Assembly: GCF_902459465.1 (NCBI RefSeq)
Contig: NC_047062.1
Span: 20,419,703-20,483,702 of the forward strand
Source of the DNA: Asterias rubens
Taxonomy: Eukaryota; Echinodermata; Asteroidea; Forcipulatida; Asteriidae
Direction: 5' to 3'
Length of the DNA: 64,000 nt
Part shown: positions 12,401-23,200 of the stretch, piece after piece
Position numbering within the stretch: the first letter of the stretch is position 1
Layout: every line of letters starts with the position of its first letter
Notes under the pieces: generated by a model
Told to the model about the DNA's origin: nothing
The model's database searches: none
The model's input: the letters and a program-made list of their open reading frames with translations, nothing else
Made by a program: the position numbers and the translations under genes

Positions 12401-13618
12401 ATGGTGAGGGGTTCGTATAAGTTGGATCTGAAGAGGGACGATGCTAGGACGCTGATGCTGAAAATGGACGCTCGTCTGACGTACGCCGGCCGCGAACGGA
12501 ACGTAGCGTACCAGCTTGAGGGCAAACGTGAGCTCAGACAGCTGGAGTCAACTCTGCGTCTACTCAACGCCGATTTGAACCGAGCACAGAAGAAGATCCA
12601 AAAGCGCATCGACTTCTTCCAGACCCTACAGAAACAGAACAAGGAGAGGCGTCAGATGAGGGAGATTGCATGGTGCGAAGAGGAAGAGAACGAATGGGAG
12701 AGGGAAACCAGGGCAGCAAGACGACGGAAGATGTTGCCAAAGATTGAGATTCGTGAGAACCACAAGGCCGAGGTTGTAGGGTCCGTTCGGCGAGATCAGA
12801 AGAGGGAATACGCTAACAAGATGGCACGAGAGTCTCATCTTAACAGGTCTCTTAATGCACTGAGTAAATCATACGCCGAACACAGAACTTTGACAGAACG
12901 CAATAGAGCCAAATTAGAAGAACTTCAAGGTGAAGATGGAAATAACATTCCGATCAAGCCTACAGGTGCCGCAGGTGAACCTAAGATATCAAGAACAAAG
13001 ACAGCACCAGGACAAATGAGTCTACCCCAGCTATTGGGTAAGATGAGAACAGATACCTCTCTGCAAAGTGTCCCGCAAAGCCACAAGATTGTTCGACTAC
13101 CGGGTGTTAATACTGGGCACGAAGGCACACCAGCGTTGTACAGCGGACTGGCCAAGAAGAAACCCAATGAAATGGTTGGATCTTTTTACATGAGCACCAG
13201 TACGGCCCAGCATGATAATGGCACGGCACCCCAACGTAGAGTTTTCTTGGTAGATCCTACTTTGGGTAGTGAAACCGCCCACCACCGGGCTGACAGTAAA
13301 CGTTCCAGCAAGCCCCAAGTCTCAAATGCCAAACCCTCAACTAAACGACCAAAGCCACTCTCCACACTCGTTTTCCAACAGAACACGATCCCGCTCAGAT
13401 TCTACGAACAGGAAAAGAATCCATTCGATGGAGGGGACACCATACCTGCCCTGAATCGCTCCATGGACCTTATTAATGCTGATAAGGACGACGAGCTTTA
13501 TATCTGGCTAGGGTTGGAGTCCGAGGAAGAGCTCGAGAGGTTGAGGAGGGGTGAGCTTGTTCTCCAACAATTCGACGGGGACAACTGTTCAGACGCGATT
13601 AGCAATGATGTACCGTGA
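12401..13618 (+). CDS. Intronless coiled-coil protein, function unknown
   Basis: The frame is open for 405 codons from ATG 12401 (412 from ATG 12380) to a TGA ending at 13618, with no internal intron, unlike its neighbours. Its GC content is clearly higher than the flanks, as expected for real coding sequence. Residues 5-175 are highly charged and helical, with heptad-like spacing (REL, LEST, LRLLNADL, AQKKIQKR), indicating a coiled coil. Residues 90-115 are dense in E and R (EEEENEWERETRAARRRK). The middle, about 190-340, is polar and low in complexity. The C terminus is acidic, with the motif DDELYIWLGLESEEELERLR. No signal peptide or membrane segment is seen. I recognise no family. It may be a cytoskeletal or ciliary protein or an old retrogene, but that is speculation. 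Confidence 0.8.
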   Translation: MVRGSYKLDLKRDDARTLMLKMDARLTYAGRERNVAYQLEGKRELRQLESTLRLLNADLNRAQKKIQKRIDFFQTLQKQNKERRQMREIAWCEEEENEWERETRAARRRKMLPKIEIRENHKAEVVGSVRRDQKREYANKMARESHLNRSLNALSKSYAEHRTLTERNRAKLEELQGEDGNNIPIKPTGAAGEPKISRTKTAPGQMSLPQLLGKMRTDTSLQSVPQSHKIVRLPGVNTGHEGTPALYSGLAKKKPNEMVGSFYMSTSTAQHDNGTAPQRRVFLVDPTLGSETAHHRADSKRSSKPQVSNAKPSTKRPKPLSTLVFQQNTIPLRFYEQEKNPFDGGDTIPALNRSMDLINADKDDELYIWLGLESEEELERLRRGELVLQQFDGDNCSDAISNDVP

Positions 13619-14058
13619 TTTGGTAAAATGGAGATATTAGGTGATTCGAGGATCATTGGACTTTTGGGACAGTTGCAAAACTCAGAAAACATCATCAACT
13701 TATGAGGGATCAACGATGGAATTATCAACAATTACAAAAGATCAAAATTCAGATATGACACATGTTGGTTATAGAAACAGTCCATCCAAAAAGTCAGCCA
13801 GTAATTATCATCGTGTACATAAACACATATGTTGTTTTAACAACTATAGTGTTGGAGTCATGACTCCATTAACACGTTATTGATAAATTTCTTCCGTTTA
13901 ACTCAACTGGCACAGCTTTGTGTGGTAGATTGACCAATTTGAATGCAAATTAAGTTACTTTCAAAAGAAAAATAACGATGAGTGCGACCACTTCTAGGGT
14001 GGGAAAATCGTATCATGGACAAAAAACAGTTCAACCCGATGAGAATTCTTTTGAGAGC

Positions 14059-14228
14059 AGGGCCCAAGAGCTCCTTAAGCAGGAAATATTGCTTAAGAAT
14101 GTTCTGCTTAGCATAAATTAGCAGGATACCAATTACAAATTGTACATGTGACATGGTATTTTGGCTGGCTATCCTTTTTTGGGGAGCCTACTTTTGTTGC
14201 TTATATTAAGCAGCTCAGAAATGGGGCC
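14059..14228. repeat. Diverged GGGCCC-ended MITE
   Basis: Starts GGGCCCAAGAGCTCCTTAAG and ends with the imperfect reverse complement TTAAGCAGCTCAGAAATGGGGC. Internal words such as TTTTGGCTGG and GCTTAGCAT are shared with the better preserved copy at 30307-30524. Confidence 0.5.
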
Positions 14229-14366
14229 TTGAACTGTTTACACCTACCGCAGGTTGATCAGGCCATGGTTTAAATTTGTTCCTATTAAAAAGAAAATTGC
14301 CAATCATCGATAACAAACAAGTTAATTTAATCCAGGAGGCTATTAATAATAAGGTGTGACACACAA

Positions 14367-14372
14367 AATAAA
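14367..14372 (+). promoter_or_regulatory. Candidate polyadenylation signal of the coiled-coil gene
   Basis: AATAAA lies about 750 bases after the stop at 13618. Only weak variants occur closer. Placement is tentative, because a repeat lies between. Confidence 0.25.
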
Positions 14373-15895
14373 GTGAAAGTACTTTTCCAAGGTAAATTCG
14401 GCACTGGGGAAAACACTATAAATTTTACATTCGGTCATGCATCATCTCGCGAACTAATAAACACTTTTATGCATAATAAAGTAATTTTGTCAAGAGCACA
14501 TTCTTGGCAGAGTTATTGATATAGGGAGCTACTTCCAAAAAAAAAAAAAAAAAAGGGGTGACACACATTATTTGCCCTCACGGATATTTCATTGTCGATA
14601 CTTTCCATCCAGCCGAGTGTAGGCTCGTTAATCTGGTTTATTGCATTTTTGTTTGTACGTTTTGTTTGTGCCAGTTTCTTTGAATCCGTTGTTGATACTA
14701 GCTTACGATACGATCACCCCACGCCGATGGAGTGGATACAGCCTTGTATTTGTTAGTTAGCTTATTTTGTTGCGCAAACTCATTTTGTAGCTGTCTTTTA
14801 TTTGCTGGAAACGAGTGGAATGTCTTCCATTGATTTTTGTTTGAAACTACTTGCATGCGGAAGCAAATATTGTTATCTTGTGAAAAAGGGTATGAAGCTC
14901 ATTAGTAAAGTACAATATTATGCAAATAAAGTACAATATTATGCAAACGAAATATTTGTCTTTCTGTCAAGTTAAACAAAAAGTAGGCCTAAGATTCAAA
15001 ATAATAATCTTTGTTTTTGAAACAGTAAAAAGATATAGGTCAATAATAGGTTTTTCTTTTATCTCTGATTTCAAAAGGTCCAATCCCTCTTTAGGAATGG
15101 TATACGCCGATATTACTTGAGGCCTTTTGATGATGAAAGAAAAGCTTACTACCATTTTTTTAAACATTTTTTAAAATACATTTATGAAAGAGCAAACAAA
15201 AAGGGGGGTGGGGACACAGTAAATGGAGCCCTGAAATTTTGGGGGAATAATCTGACAAAAGAGGGCGGGCTATACCGATGATACCGCCCTCTTCGGTGAC
15301 CACCAGCACATTTAACTTCGTTGCAGACTGATGAAGGAACTTCGCTGTTCATGCTGGAAGGAAAACAAAGTGTAATATTTCATTTTAATGAAATGACCTG
15401 AACTCAGTTTGGTTGTGAAGTGTGAAACCATTCTCCGAATGTGCGAGTTTGTTAAATGAGGATGAATTGGTAACCGTATGTACAGTTTAGCGAGATTCTA
15501 CACCGGATACTGCGGACGAGTTACATTTTGCTGTGTTCACAAACACACTACACAAATAACACAGTGACTGGTGAGTCAATTAAATACAGTGAGTGTTCTG
15601 TACAAACACAACTTGAACAAGAGGCCAGAGCTAGCTCTGCACTGAAGTTTTTTTGTTGAAGCACAAACTCGTTCTCACCTTCTCGTAAGTATAAAAGGAA
15701 TCGATATGAAGTATATAAAAAAGGGTCATCGTTATCGACCCTCAGTCATACTACTAACTAGGTAGTACTACTACTATAGTACTAAGTACTACCTAGTCAT
15801 GTTTGTTTCGCCCAAACTTTGATTCTCGTTTACCGCGAGACTGTGCAAACTCCACCGGTGACAGAAGCTCTGCTGTTTACTCACAGTCACAGTCT

Positions 15896-16000
15896 AGACC
15901 CAGTAAACTGGGGCGCTAGATTCCTTTTTTCGAAATTTTGACATTGAACGATATGTCAACATTTCAAAAAAAGGAACCTAGCACCCCAGTTACTGGGTCT
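15896..16000. repeat. Short hairpin repeat
   Basis: AGACCCAGTAAACTGGGGCG at the left pairs with CACCCCAGTTACTGGGTCT at the right. The inner sequence also pairs (TTCCTTTTTT with AAAAAAAGGAA, TTTTGACAT with ATGTCAACA). About 105 bp, not coding. Confidence 0.75.
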
Positions 16001-16091
16001 ACTTACGGTCTGTTTTTTCGTCAGGCTTATGCTGGGAATAAAGTTTCCTATCGTTAATTGTGCTCAAACATTTATGAAATGACTAATTTTT

Positions 16092-16339
16092 TGCATAAAT
16101 CACTAGTGCATTTAGTTGCAATAACGTAACCCTCCTCCCGACGGCCGCCAGGGTTACGACGCAAGCTCGAACGGCAAACAGAAACCTGGTCCAACACGTA
16201 CAATTTCGACTGCTAGTCACCAGATTTGCTCAATTTTTACCACTTTTGAAAATCATGACACAAATTCTAGGGAACACAAACTTGATCCTCAATATTTGAT
16301 GAAGGAGGGTTACGTTATCCCAACTAAAGTGCATTATGC
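16092..16339. repeat. MITE-like element, AACGTAACCCTCCT family
   Basis: The left side reads GCATAAATCACTAGTGCATT and then AACGTAACCCTCCT. The right side is AGGAGGGTTACGTT followed by the reverse complement of the outer part. A related copy lies at 32427-32620, sharing AAAATCATGACACAAATTCT and ACTTGAT. Confidence 0.65.
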
Positions 16340-16502
16340 CAACAATCAAATGAGTCTAAGAAACATCAAAATTCATTTTGTTCTCTTAACCAACAGCTTC
16401 TAAGGCCTAAAACCAGGGTGGATGGAGATTTTTGTTTTGCAAGTTAAGAAATACAATATGGGCTAAGGGCCTTTTTTGTTAAAAATGCACTATCGGTAAC
16501 CA

Positions 16503-16889
16503 CTTAAAGGCAGTGGACACTATTGGTAATTACTCAAAATAATTATCATCATAAAACCTTTCTTGATTACAAGTAATGGGGAGAGGTTGATGGTATAAAA
16601 CATTGTGAGAAACAGCTACCTCTGAAGTGACATAGTTTTCGAGAAAGAAGTAGTTTTCCACGAATTTGATTTCGAGACCTCAAGTTTAGAATTTGAGGTC
16701 TCGAAATCAAGCATCAGAAAGCACACAACTTCGTGTGACAAGGGTGTTTTTTCTTTCATTATTATCTTGCAAATTCGACGACTGATTGAGCTCAAATTTT
16801 CACAGGTTTGTTATTTTATGCATATGTTGAGATACACCAACTGTGAAGACTAGTCTTTGACAATTACCAATAGTGTCCACTGGCTTTAA
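16503..16889 (+). repeat. GTGGACACTAT-family MITE, copy 1 (family description)
   Basis: Type copy of the most abundant repeat here. It starts TTAAAGGCAGTGGACACTAT and ends with the near reverse complement ATAGTGTCCACTGGCTTTAA, so the ends are terminal inverted repeats of about 28 bp. A second perfect-looking hairpin sits in the middle (GATTTCGAGACCTCAAGTTT and its reverse complement). Conserved inner words include GAGAAACAGCTACCTCTGAA, AGCACACAACTTCGTGTGAC and TTGTTATTTTATGCATATG. Length is about 385 bp, with no coding capacity. Copies at other positions keep the same word order, in both orientations. This is a non-autonomous DNA transposon by structure. No transposase was found in the window. 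Confidence 0.88.
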
Positions 16890-17220
16890 TAAGAATAAAC
16901 TGATATAATACACTATTGGTAGTTAATAAGAGTGAACATTATCACAGTTTCCCCATCCTAGTTCAATCAAAAAAAACAAAAAACAATGTGAGCTTTCATC
17001 AAACAAGGTATTTTTGTTCGAGTAAAAATAATTTAAAACAAGTTTAGGAGTCTCCGATGATATTTCATTGCCTGACAGCAGTTTTTCACTGGAGTTCAGT
17101 GAACTCTCAGATGAAAACTAATATAAATTGTTTGAAATACAACTTGTCATAATGTGTGTGTGTATTAATTCTATTCCTTTGTTTCAGATTTTATATAGAG
17201 GAAGCCGAAAACTCGACAAT

Positions 17221-20200
17221 ATGGAGAGAGCGTTGACAGTGCTGATCAGACTGGAATTGGTCGCTGTCTTGGTCGTCATACTTCTTGAGATCACATACTC
17301 TGATGTTCTTAATAGTGACTCTCTCTTTGAACTCCATTGGCCTGGGCCAGGAATACAGGTAAGATAGCAAACACTATCTAGTGTGATCTGTTAAAGGCAG
17401 TGGACACTATTGGTAATTACTCAAAATAATTATTAGCATAAAACCTTACTTGGTAAAAAGTAATATGGAGCTGTTGATAGTATAAAACATGTATTGTGAG
17501 AAACGGCTCCCTCTGACGTGACATGGTTTTCGAGAAAGAAGTTATTTTCCAAGAACTTGATTTTGAGACCTCAGATTTAGATTTTGAGGTCTCAAAATTA
17601 AGTATCTGAAAGCACACAACTTCATGTGACAACTGGGTGTTTTTTCGACCATTTGAGCTCAAATTTTCACATGTTTGTTATTTTATGCATATGTTGAGAT
17701 ACACCAAGTGAGAAGACTGGTCTTTGACAATAACCAATAGTGTCCAGTGTCTTAAAAAGGGTGGTTGTACGAACATAAAATTGCTTGAAGATAGCGCCAT
17801 TCTTCAGGTATGATATTCTTCCTACTATATCTGCAGAATTCAGTGGTGAGCATGGCCTGGAAATTGGGCAATGTCGATCTTGCACAACTGCAGAAGATTG
17901 TAAAAACAAAAAATTATTTTGCTTTTGAAGTTTGCAGATAACTCCGAGTATGTTATAATGACGACCCCAGCCAATGAGAAGTACCAATGTATACTACCAG
18001 ATGAAGATCTTCAGAGACATCAGAATGATGTGAACTATGGAGGACCATCAGCTGCCAGTCTTATGCAGAAAGTCTTCACTAAAGAGATCTGCACAATTAG
18101 AGTAAATATCTCTTTTATTATTAATTTAGGGTTTGTTTGTCTTTAGATTTTACTATGATTTTTTTTACTAGAATAAGACATCCACATTGTCATGGTTGTA
18201 GTGCTAGTTTTTATCAAAATGTTTATTATAGTCACAATAAAAAAATTAAAAACACAGAATCCAGACAAACAGGTGCTATACTTTAATGTTTATTTTATTG
18301 TCAAAATAAATTTCTTTGAGAATAAAAGAAAGTTTACTACATTGTAGAACTTGGTTTGGACCTGTGACCTTCAGTTGCCTACCAACTGAGCTAGCTAACC
18401 CCGATGTTGTTGGTTTCCCTATTTTGTTATTATATTTGTCCAGTCAGTGTTTAGAATGTGATAAGTTGCTGTATGCTTCTCCATTTGGGGTTATGGCATA
18501 TTCAGAAGAAAAATACATAATAAAAACTATATTAAAACATCTATGAACAAACAAAATAACAACGTGTGAAATTTAAATACACACTACTTGTGATTTAGAT
18601 TTATTATTTTGTTTACATTAATGCCACCATGTTTTAAAACTGTCTGGCCTAGCCACTAGGCTTACTCTGGGTAGTACCAGCATAAAGCTTGGGTCTGTAA
18701 ATGATCCACCGTTGAATTGCATTAACCGTAGAGTGTCATGGCCTAGTGGTTAAGAGCATCAAATTCAAGTTCTGGTGTTCGGGTTCGAATCCCGGTCGTG
18801 ACACTTGCTTGTGTCCTTGAGCAAGATACTTTACTATAATTGCTTCTTTTCACCCAGGGGTATAAATGGGTATCTGCGAGGGTAGAGGTTGACATTGTGA
18901 ATGCAAAAGCCTTTAAAGCGACTTAAACTGTTGCTCGGGTTGTATACTCCCAACAAGGGAGCTGAGAAACATTAAAATGGGTGTTATTGGCCCTATGACC
19001 AGGGCACTAATGTAAAGCGCATTGATACGGTTATTGTAAGAGTTAATATTATTTGATATTTAATTGTGCTTTTACCCATACACTCTGATATGTGTTAGCA
19101 CCTTAAATACTCAATGCATTCCCAAGCTCTGTGAACAAAATCACAGTCATATATTACTCGGATGGGATTTGAACCCATGACCTTTGCAATTCTAGAGCAG
19201 TGTCTTACCAACTAAACCACCAAGATTGTCTGGTAACTAGAGGCAGTTCCAATCCTACATTTTAGCAGCGGGTACTGCAATGATTCAATCGATGGATAGT
19301 TACTCCTCAACTAAGCTTTTAAGATATACAGGTGCAATGCCATGGATACCTTGATAAGTCAGAACAAAAATTTGAAAGTTTGTGTTAAAGGCAGTGGACA
19401 CTATCGGTAATCACTCAAAATAACTGGTAGCATAAAAACTTACTTGTTAACGATCAATGGAGAGCTTGTTTGTTTGTTTGTGCGTGTGGTAGCCAACAGG
19501 TTCAAGATAGGTGATTTATACGGGCAGACTGGAAGAAAGCCAGTCTACCGTGTCATCGTCTAGCTGCATGATGCCTTCAAAACCATGTGGAGCCTGGTAA
19601 ATATTGCAGTCGGAGACAATATGCTTGATGGTTTGTGCTTCACCGCATTCACAAGAATGGAGAGCTGTTGATAGTATAAAACATTGTGAGAAACGGCTCC
19701 CTCTGAAGTAGTGTAGTTTTTGAGAAAGAAGTAATTTTCTCACTTTAATATTTGAATTTGATTTTGAGAGCTCAGAACTAGATTTGGAGGTCTTGAAATC
19801 AAGCATCTGAAAGCACACAACTTGTGCGACGTTTTTTTCTTCCATTATTCTCTCGCAACTTTGACAACCAACTGAGCTAAAACTGTCACAGGTTTGTTAT
19901 TTTATGCATAATGTATATGTTGAGATACACCAAGTGAGAAAACTGTTCTTTGACAATCCAATAGTGTCCAGTGTCTTTTTAAATAAGATGGTTTTATGTA
20001 TGGTTGAATTTTGACAGATTGAAACCTACTGGAACTTTGAGCTGTGTCATGGGAAGCACGTACGTCAATACCATGAAGAGAAAGAGGCTGGCAAGGTAAT
20101 CAAATAATTACAAACACTACATACAGAAGAAGACATAAATAAGGAAATCAATGTGTGGTGAAGAGGTTTTCAACTAGTGGTTTAAACCATGAAGAGAAAG

Positions 20201-23200
20201 AGGCTGGCAAGGTAATCAAATAAACACAAACACTGAATACAGAAGAAAACATAAATAAGGGAATCAATGTGTGGTGAAGAGGTTTTCAACTAGTGATTTA
20301 AACCATGAAGAGAAAGAGGCTGGCAAGGTAATCAAATAAACACAAACACTGAATACAGAAGAAGACATAAATAAGGGAATCAATGTGTGGTGAAGAGGTT
20401 TTCAACTAGGTTTAAACCCAACGAGGCCTGGTTTTTGATAATTTTACCGAGACGAAGTCGAGGTAAATTATCAAGAACCAGGCCTCGGCGGGTTTAAACT
20501 AGTTGAAAACCGATTCAACACACTTTGATTCCCATTCACAAATATCTTTTCGGTCAAAAAACATCAACACTTTTGGTCGAAAAGGAAAATAAATGCAAAA
20601 ATTATAATTGTTCAATGATTTCTTTCAACACAACACCCCTCCAGCTATGAAATGGTAAGGCCCTCGGTTAAACAACTCCTTATAAGGGAATGCTGTGCGC
20701 ATCGCGCGTATCGCGTGATGTGGCACGCTGTCCCGGCCGTTGCGCTCGACCAATAGGAATAAAGGACTTGCTTATAAGGCTAAGCACAGGTGCAAGCTCG
20801 CAAGTCATGCCCATGTTTCAAGGTTTATACACACCCACGTGACGCGCTCTCCACCAATAGGAATAGCGAAACTGTCTGAGGTATTTATGAATACTTGTTT
20901 ATAAAACAAGGAGCTGGACAATTTGATGAAAATATAGACTCGTTCATAGAATGTTTGAACCAAAGTTTAGTAGATTTTACAAACTAACGGTACAAGTTTA
21001 ATTTCTAAAGGTGGTAGTGTTTCTGAGGAATTGACGAAAAATTCAGAGCAGTTTTGTCTACACAGGAAGAATAATCCGTAATTAGAATACACAATCTGAG
21101 AAACATATCTGACAGAAACGTTTTTCAGATTCAACTTTTTGGGATAAAACGGATGTCTTTATCATCACACTGAAATGAGTCTCCAAATGTTTATTCTATC
21201 CAAAGCTGCTGTACTTCTAACCTAACAAGTTTTTATTTACATTAATTATAAGAGTGATTTCTAAATGAATACCTTCCCTTTTAGTATCCTTCTTCCCCTC
21301 GATAAAAGTATTCTATTCTGAGTCGACACTCAAAATGTAAATCGAGCTCTTCCTCTAGGCAACTGTCTGGTTAATATTCAAACACAGCCGATGAACAACA
21401 ACACTTTCAGAATGGACAAAAGAAACTTTAATCGCCGCCCTCGCTATTCTTTCGTTATCCTGTGCATCTGCCATGCATAAGTTAGTAGCAATTTACAAAA
21501 TATGCAGTTTACCGGTAATAAATTAGTAGCAAGAGCAAAGACGTGGTTGTTACTAGGCAGAACGGCTGTTTATGAACTAGTTTTGAATTTCTGATATACG
21601 CATCTAGAGTCTGGTGTGTACAGATTATGTACATTTATTTATTTGAAGGTCATGTATAGCATCGTTGGTAATGATCAAAATGTATTTTTGAGTAATTCTG
21701 GTAGCTTACTGATGAATGAGTTTAGTAGCGATGAAATCATTTTTATAGCTTGTAGATTTCAAAATGCTGACATATACGAATGTCACAAAATGCTTGAAGA
21801 AGCCTAATTTGTTTTAGTTCATTTAGCTTCAACGTGTTTAGCTTTAACATGCTTTAGAATCCCACCAGGGACACTATGTGGATTTGGTTTTCAGTCTCCA
21901 CTAGATTGCTTCGGTTTTCCTTGGATTTTTCTTTTGTTTTCTCCCACATCAAAAACTGAAACATCCTCCATTGTCTTCTCTCCTTGGGGTTCTTGGCTAA
22001 TACAGGAGAAATTGCATTTCTTAGAATCCTTGGCTTGACAACCGGAATTAATTATTCGTTTTATAGAGTGTGTTTGTTGGGAGTGGGAATGAAATTACTC
22101 TTCAACAACTGATAACTGATTTCTTATTCCACTTCCCCAACAAAATGATTTAAATTTTGTAGTAATAAAACTATGTTAACTCAATTGGTGGGGACCAACT
22201 TGCACTTCACAATAGTTCTGAAAAATAAACAGAAAAAACCCACAAATAATACATGATTCTGATCGATTAGTAAATTCTCAAAATCTAAAATTAAATTAAG
22301 AACTAAACAAAATTTGTATAAAAAGCCTAGAGACATTGAGATATTTTTTTATTATCTAAGTGTGATTGTTTTTCATTTAGCATTTTAGCAAGACTCTGCT
22401 TGGATCATGAACTTATTACTAAACTATAAAATTTCTTCCACCTTTTGTTGTCAATTTCTGTAGGAAATAAAATTACTGGAGTTTTATCTTGGCAAAAATA
22501 TGAAGTCGCCGGAGGGCAAGGAATTTGAAATACAAACAGTAGAATCGTTCCATGGGACGTACGAGAATTTCAAGGTGAGTGAGTAGTCGTCTTTTTATAT
22601 GATATTGTTTTAATTATTTTCTTCGACTGTGAAAAGCTTTGTGTAGTTTTCTTTTGTGTCAATATTTTTGTGCAGTGCTTTTGTTATTTTCATACGAATC
22701 GTCTGTTGGAAATGACAACACGCTATGCTGAACAAAACTTTGTATAATCTTGTTAATAATCTCAATATATAACTTTGTTTTTGTTTATTATGTCAGGCAT
22801 TTCTCCTACCTGATTCCGATAATTTCTGATTTTTTTACCTTCCAATTCTTTTTTGAAAAATCGTCATGAAATAGCCTAAACATTTTTTTAAACCTATATG
22901 ATATGTACTTTAGGTCAGCCCTTGAACTCAATGTCATACTTTGTTCCAAGGACCAAATATCATGTTTGTTTATTTAGTACTGAACCAGATTTTGCTCTCA
23001 TAATTTAAAAGTTAGCAATGGTGCTGATAACCATCAGCAAAGAGACTTTACTTATTTGTTAATTTTCCAGGAATTTTCACATCCTTCAAACCTCATTCCT
23101 TGGTCTAATATCACACCAGTGAATTAAAGGCAGTGGACACTATTGGTAATTACTAAAAATAATTATCATCATAAAACCTTAATTGGTGACGAGTAATGGA

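Larger units (their letters stand above)
13619..17187. other. Intergenic stretch, repeats only
   Basis: Between the coiled-coil gene and ERLEC1 I see only repeats and AT-rich DNA. A TATAAAAG word at 15690 and a GTAAGT just before it could belong to a 5' UTR exon of ERLEC1, but nothing confirms this. An imperfect palindrome of ACTAGGTAGTACT lies near 15760-15800. Confidence 0.45.

Noticed and set aside
18733-18804. Functional tRNA gene
   Set aside because: The anticodon arm is degraded and a conserved SINE body follows directly.
20187-20331. Extra tandem ERLEC1 coding exons
   Set aside because: The copies contain only the exon end and donor, with no acceptor, so they cannot form complete exons.
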